From Gliomastix tumulicola (taxonomy: Eukaryota; Ascomycota; Sordariomycetes; Hypocreales; Bionectriaceae): a stretch of DNA of 64,000 nt. The notes below the pieces were generated by a model. That model made no database searches and was not told the origin of the DNA. It was given only the letters and a program-made list of their open reading frames with translations. This document shows, in pieces, positions 34,553 to 45,970 of the stretch; within the stretch, counting starts at the first letter, position 1, and each line of letters begins with the position of its first letter. The stretch is from NCBI GenBank assembly GCA_001599755.1, contig BCHX01000011.1, forward strand, positions 124,001 through 188,000, given 5' to 3'. The translations under genes and the position numbers were made by a program.

Positions 34553-35347
34553 ATGATCCCCATCGGCAGCTATGAATGCGGCCAGGCAACTGTCAGAAGG
34601 GAGGGCTCCCAAGAGCCCCCAGCGTGGGAAGCCAGATTTTTACAGATAGCCATACAGAACATGACCAACCACAGGGCCAACAGTTGGCGCTTCGAGGGGA
34701 AGGATTGGGCAAAAGAGAGATGGTCAATAGCATACCTTCCAGCCATCCCGAGAGGGAGAAAGAGGAAGAGACTGGTATCACGACTCTCGGACGACGAACC
34801 AACCGAAGCCCAGCCACATCTTGCATCCATGGCCGAGGGCGGCGGTAGCGCTCGTATAGCCCCCGAAGAGATCGGGGTGACCAACGAAGGGCCGGCCGCC
34901 TTGTCGGCCGCCCCGGGCGGCCCTATCGTTGAGGTCGATGAGGCCACCCGAACCGAGATTGACTCGACATACCCAGGTCGAGGCGACGATGAAAAGGTGT
35001 TCTCACGTGTGGTAGGCGAGACGATCACAACAAGCCCATTTACGACCACGATAGACAGTCGCATGGAGAGCGGCTCCATCATTGAAGTGGACGAAACCAC
35101 CACGATCAAGATTGACTCGCTATTCGAGAAGATGGACAGCGATGGCAATGTGGCCTACCATGTGGTAGGCTGGACGACGACAAGAAAGGCATCCACGACG
35201 AAGACGGCCGGTCGCACTGAGAGCGGCCCCATGACTCGTGTCGAGATTGGCTCGGTGTCCAATGTGCGTGGCGAATATGGCAAGGCGTACAGACTGGCGG
35301 GCAGGGCGATCACGACGAAGGCATTCATTCAGGCAATACAGAAATAA
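34553..35347 (+). CDS. Internal-repeat protein of unknown function
   Basis: 264 aa from ATG 34553. The first 125 residues hold a basic GRKRKRLVSRL patch (possible nuclear signal). From about residue 123 the protein consists of three tandem degenerate repeats of about 51 residues. Shared landmarks are GPIVEVDEATRTEIDS / GSIIEVDETTTIKIDS / GPMTRVEIGSVS, then VFSRVVGETITTSPFTT / VAYHVVGWTTTRKASTT / KAYRLAGRAITTKAF, with D/E-rich linkers. The third repeat is shortened and the stop follows it. The antisense frame over the repeats is also open, a by-product of the repeat composition. No known repeat family was recognised. Confidence 0.5.
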   Translation: MIPIGSYECGQATVRREGSQEPPAWEARFLQIAIQNMTNHRANSWRFEGKDWAKERWSIAYLPAIPRGRKRKRLVSRLSDDEPTEAQPHLASMAEGGGSARIAPEEIGVTNEGPAALSAAPGGPIVEVDEATRTEIDSTYPGRGDDEKVFSRVVGETITTSPFTTTIDSRMESGSIIEVDETTTIKIDSLFEKMDSDGNVAYHVVGWTTTRKASTTKTAGRTESGPMTRVEIGSVSNVRGEYGKAYRLAGRAITTKAFIQAIQK

Positions 35348-35932
35348 TCGGACTTTATCTCTTGCCTATGTACACCTTGCAAGGCCTTCTAGTCGCGACG
35401 GCAAGCAGGCGTGAGAGGCTTTCACTCGCCCTCATTTGCAGCCTCCGGTTTCCTTCTGCGCCCTGGGCCACTATCGACATTTTTTCCCTTACAAAGACCC
35501 TGCGCCTTCTTTAGCAACCTGGTGGTTGACAAAGCCTTTCTCATTCGTCCCAGCGAGTACTCTGGTCCGTAACCCAAACATAGTCCAGGACGGAATCCCT
35601 GGTCAGTCCGAATACCCCTAGATGCTGTGTATCCGCGACGTCTTGGACCAAAGGTGGATTGGTATTGACAAGTCGAGATGGGTGGGACGGAGCTTCATCA
35701 AACTTTCTGAGGAGCGATTCCGTCTTTGCCGTCCACACCTCGCTTGGAAATCCGAGGACGCCGACCAAGAAGCGTCAGAGAATGGGATGTCGTAGCTACG
35801 TGTAGCTAGGGGCTTCACGAGTCAAACGGGCTATCAAATGAACGTCGGGGTTGTCGTTCCATTTCGAACCCAGGGTTGACCGTGACGATACATCGCCACG
35901 GAGACCACCGACCATGCTCGCAAGAGAAGACC

Positions 35933-36073
35933 AGAACAACCCATACACGAGTGCTTCAGTGATGGGCGCACCGCGGCTAGTATGATGAGAATGCCGCTCC
36001 GGCCGGCTTGAGGTCGGTCAACATGAGCCATTTTTAGTCTCCATTCTCAGCTATACAGCACTGCAGGCACGGT
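35933..36073. repeat. Dispersed repeat B, copy 1
   Basis: About 140 bp starting CCATACACGAGTGCTT and including CGCTCCGGCCGGCTTGAGGT, roughly 85-90 percent alike by eye to 53252-53389 in the same orientation. Unclassified. Confidence 0.7.
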
Positions 36074-36294
36074 CAAGTCAGTCCAAGGGATGAGACCAAA
36101 GGTCAGTGGCGTGATAGAGTCCAAGGGGAGGGACCAAAGGTCAGTGGCGTGATAGAGACCCACGACCGGCAAGGCTAGCTCATTGGCCTACCCTAGAGGG
36201 GGTGCAGTCACACCCACGGATAGAACACAGTTTACGGTTACCACTCTGCAGAGTTGGACCCCCGGTTTACTTGTAGAGTAGTAGCTAGAAACAG

Positions 36295-36385
36295 TAGCTC
36301 AGCACGTCCTGTGCCCCGACAGGGGACCTGAGCGGCTAGACACCGCTGGACGGAAAATATACAAACAAACAAACAAAAGGATAGA
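36295..36385 (+). repeat. LINE-type end with CAAA microsatellite, copy 2
   Basis: Plus-strand CAGGGGACCTGAGCGGCTA, then CCGCTGGACGGAAAATATA, then a CAAA microsatellite. Inverted relative of 355-455. Confidence 0.55.
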
Positions 36386-37840
36386 ACACACGACTTCGCC
36401 TGGTCACGCGGACGTACAGAGCTAGATCACGGAAGACAGGACCCCCCTCCGGCCTGCTCATCAGGCTATTTGCCACAACTGGCTCGAAAATTAAGTTTTG
36501 ACTAGCGAAAAAGTGGAAAAGGCAGAGGAGACCTTGGGGGGGGGGGGAGATGCGAAGCCTTGGCCCAATACCACGGCCCTCTTGCGTCAATCAGCTGCTA
36601 CATCATCCGAGCGGTCGGAGTTTTCTGTCCGGATCGACTAGCCTCGGAGATCAATTCGTGCAGGGTGGCTAACAGAAAGAAGAACGTCCGTGTTGCTGCT
36701 ACAGTATCATGCTGCGAGAGCGTCTCCTATGCGAGTCGGCGGGACACTTTCCGCAAGTGTTTGTCGTCACTGCGCCCACCACCTTCTCCCGCCTCTACCA
36801 GCCGGCCGGCCGTACTCCGGGGTGGAGCTGTCCTTGCGTCCGCGGTTTGAGATGTCGTCTTTGCTTCTGGATTCTGCCTCCTGTCTGAGCGATCGCAGTG
36901 GGCCTGCACATCCTTGTTAGCACTTTGGAGGCCGGCCGTTGACCATCGAGGACGTGCGCAGCCCATGACTCGTGCTCGATCTCGTGCAGTCCGGGCGCTT
37001 AGCTTGGATGCGTGGGAGAGGGCTGAAGGGCGACGGGGATGGTGAGCGAGCAGAGCTTGGGCGGTGCGCGTCATCCCTGCTCCTGGTGGACCGAGGGGGA
37101 CTAGAGTCACCCCCTGCTTGTTTCTCACATCTCCAGTATCACCTTTGTTTACGATTTTAAGATGAATTTCCCCTCTCCTCTTCAAGTCCCGTTCCAATGG
37201 GAGGCCCTGATTGGGTGGGGGAGGGATAGAAACAAACGGGGATAGCACCGTAGCGCGACATCCCTGGCCCTTGACCTGGTCCGCCTTGTCCCACTGGCCC
37301 AACAGGGGCAAGGAGCACTTTGTCCCATGGCCACAGCGCTGGCAAAATCGTACCTGCATTCTCAGGGGAACAAAGAGTGTTGGCATATGTGCTGCGCCTC
37401 CTTAGGCAGACATCACCAGATCGCGATGCAGTCTCTCTGCTTCCGTGCCATCTTGGGCAGGAATCATGCTCTGGCCTACAGCTCTTGGCCGCTTGATTCA
37501 CGTTACTGATTCGAACAGTAAGACATCTCTCAGGACTGCATTGGTGTCAAGGCTACGACTAAATAGCCCTGCAGCATTCCCGGTTGACGACCAGAGTCTC
37601 CGGGTGGTCTCTACGTGTGCTTGATCTGCCCTCGGTCAGCCCTCACCGTATCTACTGTCTACCCGCTTCCACCAACCCAAACCCCTCCTCAATCGCCCAA
37701 GCAGTGCTCACCGGTAAAATTCTCCTCACGTCTTTCTTCACACCGGTGAGCAGCTTTCTTGCTCGACTGACGTACCACCACCATCGACAGCATCTCCAGC
37801 AAGACCGCAAGAGGTCCGAACACTGCCTTATACGACCGCA

Positions 37841-38273
37841 ATGCTCACTGACGCCGAGATCGATCGCGCGGCGCGGGAGCTCGCGGACTTCCGCCGGGAG
37901 GATGTCCTCTCCAAGGTCCTCAGCAAGAGGGTGGCCCCGACAGCGGCAACGGACATGCCTCGCCGTGTTTTAGCAGCGCTCGTCCCAGCTACTTTCCCTC
38001 CGTTAGGCCGTCTTTCGCTTGTTGTCTCGAATGCATTCCCCTTCTTAGCTCACGCACACCCACATCGACAACACCAACCTGTCCGACACTAACAGTCCCT
38101 TTGACAACTCGGTGGTAACTCCGGATGGTGCAGCGCACCGTCGAGCACAGCATGCCGCTAATTCACTCGGACGCAGTCACCACGGTACGGCCAACCCGGA
38201 AAACCAAGCAACGATTTCCAAAAAGAACATGAGAGGAAAAGCGTCCGCTCATCAGGGAGTTATACTAGGATGA
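37841..38273 (+). CDS. Small hypothetical protein, two exons
   Basis: Exons 37841-37966 and 38049-38273, about 116 aa. Exon 1 (MLTDAEIDRAARELADFRRE, VLSKVLSKRVAP) is charged and helical and has clear coding character. Exon 2 (HIDNTNLSDTNSPFDNSVV, RRAQHAANSLGRSHHG) is polar. The 82-bp intron uses a weak GTTTTA donor, so the junction is uncertain. It lies directly upstream of the decayed Zn2Cys6 copy and could be the N-terminus of that old gene. Confidence 0.4.
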
Positions 38274-38495
38274 GTAGAAGCCACTTAATGATGTCATGCA
38301 GATCCTCAAGACGGATGATTGGGATCCTACGTACGTGCACACTGATTGCGATCCCCCCATCGCCCGACTCCCCGACGTGCTTTGTTTTCAGCCTCTGACC
38401 TCGGTAGCATGAAAATGTACAAGTGGCGGATCAGGAAATGGAGTCTGGGCCAGGCTATGACGTAGGAGGTCGCCTGCTACACGCCGCCGCCCAGT

Positions 38496-39423
38496 TTGAC
38501 GGACGACGTTGTCACGCCTACACGAACGATATCCAACCTACCTGGCGCCGAGCCCTCAGTTGCACCATTAGATAGCGAGCAGAGCTGTGTCCACAGCACA
38601 TCGCTAGCCGGATCCGATATGGTGACTAGGAGACGGCTAGACACGGCTATGCCGCCTGCTCTGAACGGTAGCACATTCTCAACCTCATCGCCCTCGACTC
38701 GGATCGCCAAACGCCCTGCCGCGGATATCATGTCCGAAGACGGCAGCAAGCATCAGTCGCTTGCAGGCCAAAGGGGCAAGTCAAAAGTCACACGCCATGG
38801 GGGAGGCGTTTTGAGGCAGACAGTGAACCGGAGCCCGGGCAATTGGTGCAAGGGAAGGCTAAGGCCATACAGGCTACATCTATCTATAGATGTCTAGACT
38901 ATTGCCAGCTCGCTAGCCTCCTGCTCACATCCTGGCTGTAATATAGTCTCAAGGGTTTCAGTGCGAGAAACCCTCCAGCGACAACGTCCGCACAATCTGC
39001 GCCAAACATGGTCGTCCTTGCGAGGCGATGGTTTCTGCAACCCCTCCTCCCAGCATCCCGGTTCAGGCCCGGGCGTCACCCCCGGCAACCATTGAAGGAG
39101 AGTCTCTGGCCAACCCAGCAGTGGACAACAACCTCGGGGCCCAGGCAACGATGCCAGGGCTGCCTTCGATGTCCCCGGCGTCCGCCCCTCCGCCTGCCTC
39201 CGGACCACCTGCCATCCCATATGGTCCCCTAGAAGCACCAAAACAATGGAATATACCACTACTGCCATGGCCAGGGTGGATATCAGCTGCGCGTGGCTTC
39301 ATCTTGCAGCAGCCACGGTCAGATCAACCCTCCCAACCCTCTGATCTACAGCTCAGAGACCGATATCTACCAAATGAGTCAGGGTCAGGAGCCAATGACA
39401 CCGTTCCCAGGGCCGAAGTATGA
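38496..39423 (+). pseudogene. Decayed Zn2Cys6 transcription factor copy
   Basis: The N-terminal part (KRPAADIMSEDGSKHQSLAG, RGKSK) is clearly related to the intact gene 2.3 kb downstream (KRPAVDIISEDGSIPQSCAG). At the zinc-cluster position the intact CDRCK is replaced by NWCKG, and after an intron at the same site (ending TATAG at about 38957) the second half reads QCEKPSSDNVRTICAKHGRPC. At least the first and fourth cysteines are gone. What follows is Pro/Ala/Ser-rich, and no middle-homology regulatory domain remains. No ATG opens the first part. Likely a dead tandem duplicate, or a short fast-changing derivative. Confidence 0.55.
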
Positions 39424-40773
39424 TTCCTCTGATCTTCCCATGTCCTTTGCTTGAAAAGATAATCATGCAGAGTGGTTGGGGGTGCTCTGGTAGGACTGGC
39501 TCCCTCAGTCATGGCCGGAAGCGATTGACGACCTTTACTATGGCGCCGAGGTTGTCCGCACAGTTGTCAGTGCACAGACAACGGGCGCATCGCCTGTGCC
39601 GACGGCGCCTATCGAGGTAATGGCGGATGGCCCGTCGATGCCAGACGGGATGACAGCGGGGGCGGGGTGGTCATGGGAAACCCCTCCTGGCCCGACGCAG
39701 TTTGATCCGACGTTTTACGACGTTTTACGATGGGACACTTGGAGCAGCTCGTCTCTATGGGCTCATGTGCTGCCGATCAGGCAGCGTACTCATGGGATCA
39801 GAGTGTGGATTGGTCCCGCGCGACTAGACTACATGCTTGTCGCCATAATTGATCATCCGTCACTACCCGTTCTTCTACATGGCTCAAGACCTTTCCAATA
39901 GTCAGTCCCTTGGTCTACAATCATGAAATGAATCGTGCCACGCACACGGCTTCAACAGTACACATCTACTAGCTGTCGCTGTCGGAATAGCCCGTAGAAA
40001 CAGAAACGTACCTCCATTTCTTCCGCGATGATGCTTTCAGTGCGCGAGTCAAGCGTACACTGACAGAGACTTTTCATGCTCTTTTGCTAGAGATGTAAGA
40101 GGAGATGAAGTGGGGATCCCTCCAGCCGGCAGCACGAGCTGGCAGGCACCCGAGATCCAACGGTCCGTTGGTGAACAACCTCAGCAGCTAGATAGGAGAG
40201 AACGCTCCGTCGTGGCCGGGTTGCTTGGGGCAATGCGATACCATAGTCGGCGGCTCGCGTGTACACTACGAGGGCAGGATACGGCCCATGATGTTACCAC
40301 TGTGATATCACGAATAAGCCCGCTGAGTGCTAGGTACCGCCGTTGAGATGAACAACGGTGGGTGGCCTAGCGTGTGACGAGCCTGAGGGCCCACAGGACA
40401 TGTGGATCCTGTCGCCAGCCCTTGAGCAGGGATGTGACCTGTCGCCAGCCGCGAAACGAAGATCAGAGAGCGACACTTCCAGAACAAGCAAGGCATTATT
40501 ATTACATGGATGAGGCATACTGCAGGTACCTCCCCTGTATGGTTCACCTGAGCGAATGCCACAGGGGGCATGGGGGCATGCCTCTCGCTGCGCATAATCC
40601 CCAGCGTTCGCCGCCACTCTCTCTCCTTCTAACTCTTCTTCTTTTTCTTTTTCGAGTTGCTCCGTTGGGCTTGTCCTCTCGCTTCCTACGCGTAACTAAC
40701 ACATATCCGCACACCATTCGACGTCGACGACTCAGTGGCAACATCGGACGGCGAGGAGAGCACTGTCTACAAT
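39424..40773. other. Intergenic, possible debris of the decayed copy
   Basis: A frame at 39596-39901 (VMADGPSMPDGMTAGAGW, DPTFYDVLRWDTW) could be a former 3' exon of the decayed factor. TAACTAACAC followed by CTCAG at 40694-40735 looks like an intron end just before the intact factor, so that gene may have an extra upstream exon. Confidence 0.35.
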
Positions 40774-43211
40774 ATGTCAACAGCCAACTCGACACGTCCC
40801 GTCGGCGGGACATCTTCATCCCTCACGTCTCCGGCTCCGAATGTCAAGCGACCAGCCGTAGATATTATATCCGAAGACGGAAGCATACCTCAGTCATGCG
40901 CAGGCCCCCGGGGCAAGGCGAAGCTCCTACGGCTCGATCGTGGCAAGGGCGACCCCTCCAGTGTTGTCAAGAACCGGCAGGCGTGCGATCGATGTAAAGT
41001 ATGGTCACACTGGGCGTTTTGATATGTGCCACCAATTTACAGAGCTCGTATTCATGATGCAGCCAATCCATCGCTCGTTCGCTAGCCTCCTACTAACATT
41101 TGGCTGTATCATAGAACCGCAAGACTCGATGCGAAGCTGGGGAGGGGGATTGCGTCCAATGCACCATGGCCGGCCTTGACTGCTATCTAACGAATCCGAT
41201 TACTGGTCGGACAGAGAGGAGAGGGTACATGCAGCAGCTGGAACGGGAGAAAAATGGCATGCTCACGCACATTCGTGACTTGGAGCACTTGCTGTGGGAC
41301 AAGGGGTATGAGGTTAAGCCGTACGGTTCTCAAACCTCCGAGGACAGGAGATCCAATTCCAAGGCCAAACACGACGATTGGATGCAGATGCGTTCGTTGT
41401 CGGTTAGGTATCATCCCGAGAGCGCGGGCAGCGAGTGTTTCTTGTTACCCAACTTCCCGCGTGCTCGTCTCGAGTGCCGCCCTCAGATTGCCAGCCACGG
41501 AGAAAGCTTTGACGCGAAGACCTACAGCATAGTCAACGGCACGAGGATGCAGATCATGGGTGCTACTATCGACACTGCGTCGTTCGAAGCCCCCGACCTA
41601 GATGACCCTCCGCTCGACGCGGAAAGAAGTGCTCCGACGTACAACAAGTCCGTCGGGGCCTTTCTGCGATCCATAATGGGCAAACAGCTCCCGATTGGAA
41701 ACGGGCTGCCAGGCCGCGAAGACGCCTTCAAATTCACCGAATGGTTCTTTCTCAACCCTGCAGCTCTTATACCCGTTCTTCACAAGCCGACCTTTATGCG
41801 AACAGTAAGCTGTATTGTGCCTCGTGCTCGCTAGCTTGCTCACTGACATTTGTTTGTTTTAGTTGCACAAGATATACGACGAATCGAATTTCAAGCCAAC
41901 CGTACCGGAGCTTGTTCAGGTTCACATGGTGTTTGCCATCTTCTTCTACCAATGGAGCATCCGGAAAAACTCAGACGCCAAGCAGCGCCTCGTGTGGAAC
42001 AGTTTCTCGAACAAACATTACCATTTCTCGCTGAGCAAATTCTATGAACTGCTCTCATCGGATGATCTATCTGCCATGCAAGCGTTGGCCCTCATCACAT
42101 CACATTCTGGGTCGTTTCCAAAACCAGATTGTGGAACAATGGTTGTAAATATGGTGTTCCGTAAAGCCATTGAACTCAACTATCATCACTCCCCAGAGAT
42201 TCCGGCCAGCGGTACCAACAGGAATATTGAGCTGCGGAAACGGGTGTGGTGGGTTCTACTCGGCGACGTCGTTCGCATTATAGGCCGTCGAGGGCCGATG
42301 CCCATCTCTGTCGAGGAATTCGATGTTGGGGTACCAGAGCCGTATAGCGACGACGCGTTGCTGGAAGATGGCATTGATGGAAGCAGGATCAACATGACTT
42401 GCGAGTGGGAAGTTGGGCGAACGATGTTCAAGATCATCCCGATCATGATGGAAGTGTATTCCAATCTCTACAGCGTGCGCTGCGACACACACAACTACAA
42501 GAGAATTGTGCACGCTCTGGAAGCAGAGCTCGACAAGCTCGAGGAGGAAATGCCTAAGTGCGTGAAGATTGATATGGCGAACCAAAGACACCGCATTGGC
42601 GCACTGTACATCAAGATGTTCGTCCAGGAGACGCGTATATGGCTACGACACAACTCGGCGAATCCGACATCGGACAAGCGAATGATGGTCGAGAACTCAA
42701 TGATTTGCGAAGAGAAAGCCCGTGAGCTGTTGAAGACGGTGCAGGAGATGAACAAGTGCGAGTTCCTGACCGCGACGTGGACCCAGATGTCAACGTATGC
42801 CGTGTCTCTCTTCTCGATTCTTGCTGCCGGCTGGGAGAGACGATTCGAAACGACCCCAGAGCAGCTCGTCTCGCTGCGGAAAGACTTGGACGAGTGGCTG
42901 GTGGTCTTAGAGGAGCTCAGCCGGATGATGGGTACGTTATGCCTGATATGGCTGCTTTGGGACACTCTCATTTTCTGGGTGCTCGTCTCATGAGGATCTG
43001 AACTGACTAATCAATAGGTGCTGGCCCAGGAATCCGAGACGCTATCAATGGAGTCATCGTTCGGACTCTACAGGCGATGGAAAACGATATGCTGGAAATC
43101 CAGACACAGCCTGCCCCTCCAACTCCTGCCTCCAATGATGCCCCGGCTCGTCTCGGCCGCCCCTCCGACAGCAATCAAAAGGGAACCCCTGACCAACCAC
43201 GCAGCGAGTAA
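40774..43211 (+). CDS. Zn2Cys6 fungal transcription factor
   Basis: Exons 40774-40998, 41115-41804, 41863-42931 and 43018-43211, about 725 aa. The zinc cluster spans the first intron and is perfect: C71-x2-C74-x6-C81-x6-C88-x2-C91-x6-C98. A heptad region follows (MQQLEREKNGMLTHIRDLEH), the usual dimerisation coil. The middle carries the fungal regulator domain (PF04082-like): FFLNPAALIPVLHKPTFMR, LSAMQALALITSHSGSF, ELRKRVWWVLLGDVVRIIG, RRGPMPISVEEFDVGVPEP. The last exon ends PDQPRSE; another frame over 43140-43540 (Pro/Ser/Gln-rich) also looks protein-like, so the true C-terminus may be longer through a missed intron or an indel. The start may lie in a further upstream exon. Target genes are unknown. 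Confidence 0.85.
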
Positions 43212-44233
43212 CAGCATCTTAGAACCCCGGCCGGCGATGGTGGAACTGCCCTCAGAGGCATCGACTCTTCAGCCTGAGCCTCAGAGCCACTCACCTCCTC
43301 AATCGATACCCCGGCACCACCAATATGCCGGGACATATTACGGCAGTCAGGGGCTTAATGGGCACGACTCCTATGTGAATCTCTCTTACAACGATCTTCC
43401 CACCGGAATTTGTTATCGTGGCACGTGCCTGCTGTCCATCCCGCTGAAAGCCCGCTGCAAAGTCCACTGGAACCCACTGGAGCCCGCTGAGTCGATGTTA
43501 GCTACGATCGACCCCTCATGGCCCCCTTTGCATGCGTTTATCTGTAAAAGACAGTAGCGAAGAGCGAAGCCCACAAGACGAGGTACATCACATCTAGGGA
43601 TATTTTAGGTCAATGAAATATATTCTAGTCAGGAATTGCCTTCGTCACTGTCCATAACACAGCTATCAGATTATGAGAACTAGGTGGAGGCTGGAAAAGT
43701 TCAATATACTGTAGGATCATGTCACCTACCGGCGCATCTCCCAGAGCAGGCAACCTATAAAGGAGACACTTGTAGCAGCAATGATTCGCTCTACTGATCT
43801 GGGGATCGCCGGTCTGGGCTGGGGAGTACGTTGAGGTGTGCGACTCCGGCGTGCTGGACAGATGACGGCTAGATGGTTCATGGGCGTACTGCATTTATCA
43901 TGGCAGAATATACGCAGCGTACGCGGTGAGGTTGATATTTGGTGACGGCTCGTGCTGGCTAGGGGTGCAGTTCACCGGCTCGGGGTACAGATTTTTGGGC
44001 GTCCTGGGCCTATAGTAGGGTATCAGTCGCCCTATCGCAGCGAGAACGGCGAGTCCACGCTCGCGTTGTGGCCCTGGCTAGCCGCTGACGAGATCGACCA
44101 CGACAATGCACCGGTTGAAGATGCGATGGATATAGCTTTCCATCTCCCAACGCGCGTCACCAGAATCATGTCCATGCTGTCCAAATATGCCTAGTATTCT
44201 TTAGTGTAGGCCTGCTTTTACAGGGCGGCTGGC
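43212..44233. other. 3' flank and intergenic
   Basis: The first 330 bp hold the alternative C-terminal frame of the Zn2Cys6 gene. The rest shows only short open frames. Confidence 0.4.
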
Positions 44234-45321
44234 CTACATGCGCCAATAGAGTCCCTGTCTCCTTGTACCTACCTCTTCTTTGGCCCGGTCGCATAAGGCT
44301 TTCATGCCGGAGAGTCTGTCCTCCTCCTCCCCTTCCATAGAGTTGTATAGCGGTAGAAGACTGAGAGCATAGAGTGTCTCAGGGAGCACGCCCCCAAACC
44401 ACCACGAAGTATCTTTCGAGCTATCACCTCCAGATTGATGGTCAGGGTAGCATCGGATGGTCGTCTCTTCCACTCTGACGAAGCCGGCGTCTTTCAACGA
44501 GCATTTCGTTCGTTCGGCGTCGAGACGGACAGTTCGTCCAGCTCTGTCCATGGCCTTGGCATACTCCTCGTACCATGCTAGGAGGGCTGAATTCTGCGGT
44601 GGTTCGGCATTTGCCCACCGTGGCTCCCAATCGAACTCGACCTGCTTGAAACATCCACCTCGGGATGCGGTGTGTCTATAGGTCAGCGTCACCCTTAGCG
44701 GAGGCATGCGATTGAATCTTACTGAAACGTATTCCGGTAGAACGTGCCCCAGAAGGAAGTGGCAATGCTCCCAAGAAGCATTCGCGCGTGGATCAAATCG
44801 CACCCGGCAGGCAACTTCCAGGTAGGTTCTTCAAGGTCAAAAATGATCGTTCCCACGTTTGGTAGAATACTGCAGGATGTCAACATGCGCCGCCATCTTC
44901 TGTGTTCAGTGCTGCAGACGGACTATTTTGGTTGGATGGGATGCAGGTCTACAGTGACGACCTTCACATCCTCTCGATGCCTTTCTCACGTTAGCTTGGA
45001 GTTCCCGCAATCGATTACGGAGAGACCTACCTCGCCAAATAATCAGCCCAGACTCCAGTGCCTCCCCCCAAGTCCATCACCAGTCTATGTTCCCCCAGAT
45101 GGTCGGCCGGGATGCCCGCTTTCGCTTGCGCTAGGCCAGTGACGTGGTTCATTATGTCGTGTCTTTGCAGCTCTTCCTGATCTATGGCCTTAGCATTCGC
45201 ATGGAACCGTCACAAAGATGCGTTAGGCACATACCTCGTCGATTGGCATAAGGTACAGTCCCGGCCCCGAGCACCCATAGAACCGTCCGCACGCCCAGTA
45301 CGATTCAATCTCATGTTCCAT
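44234..45321 (-). CDS. LaeA-like SAM-dependent methyltransferase, frame-disrupted
   Basis: Minus-strand exons 45321-45235, 45188-45031, 44980-44924, 44870-44723 and 44675-44234; all four introns (46-53 bp) have consensus ends. Domain order matches LaeA-type methyltransferases: [20 protein letters not shown] before the fold, motif [17 protein letters not shown], motif [16 protein letters not shown], then FDLEEP and [13 protein letters not shown], and [17 protein letters not shown]. Exon 4 needs one base fewer (CCTTGG at 44819-44822) to connect FDLEEP with [10 protein letters not shown], so there is a +1 frameshift: either a real mutation, making a pseudogene, or a sequence error. LaeA-type proteins are nuclear regulators of secondary metabolism, but this family has many members of unknown role. 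An upstream in-frame extension (QQLLAQEQGN) suggests another exon. Confidence 0.75.
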
Positions 45322-45474
45322 CTCGCTCCTGATAGGTTCTCGAGTAGTCTCGAACGTTCTGTTGCCTTGTTCCTGTGCCAGAAGCTGCTGTTCGTGTATT
45401 TCCTCGCAAATAAAGCTTCAGTAGTGCTCGAGGTAAGAAATTCCCTGGGCCAAAGACCATGACTCTTCAGTGTG

Positions 45475-45970
45475 CGGCATCTATGCGACTAGGTCTCGAA
45501 TGCGAGTTCGGCACCTTGGTCTCGCGCAGCATCTTATCACACCCTTCCCAACCACACCTCGCTTGTCTCCATTTCCCCGAGGCGTTCGTTGGCTCCCCAC
45601 ACCACGTGAGTCGCACTAGAACGAGCCGTCCTTCTTGGCAACTGTGTTGAATGTACGCATGGTCTTGTTATCCAACACGCTACAGCGGGTCCTGATGGCC
45701 AAGGCTCTCCTCTCGCCATCATTGCCTCTTCGCGCCCGGCGTCTCCGAGTCACATCCGAACGACAACGTTTAGTATCCGCCAGTCGATACTCTGGCCCTG
45801 CACACTGAGCCCTGGCCCCGTAGGGGGGCCGGCTACCGATAGTGTTCGAGCAATACTGTGTGGGTCCACGCTGTGCATCATAGGTACATGCATATGTCAA
45901 GGCCAAATCATTCGGATCGCTCCTCGAGCCATCCGATTGGTTAGGCCGCAGGGTCGGAACTTTTGTACTT
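45475..45970 (+). repeat. Interspersed repeat A, diverged partial copy
   Basis: Matches the second half of the repeat at 47.98-48.45 and 59.08-59.52 kb. Shared strings include CACACCTCGCTTG, CGGCGTCTCCGAGTCACATC, CGCCAGTCGATACTCTGG and CCGATTGGTTAGGCCG. More diverged than the other two copies. Confidence 0.7.

Larger units (their letters stand above)
35348..37840. other. Repeat-bearing intergenic region
   Basis: Holds a dispersed repeat (35933-36073, also at 53252-53389), the LINE-type end at 36300-36380 and a 13-base G run near 36538. A run of Pro/Ala/Arg-rich open frames at 36.6-37.5 kb has no convincing gene structure. Confidence 0.4.

Noticed and set aside
34570..35148. 192-codon antisense frame opposite the repeat protein
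   Set aside because: A by-product of repeat composition; the plus frame is longer and carries the repeat pattern.
36727..37386. 219-codon minus-strand frame
   Set aside because: Arg/Ser/Pro-rich, no domain, no splice sites, and overlapped by several equal frames.
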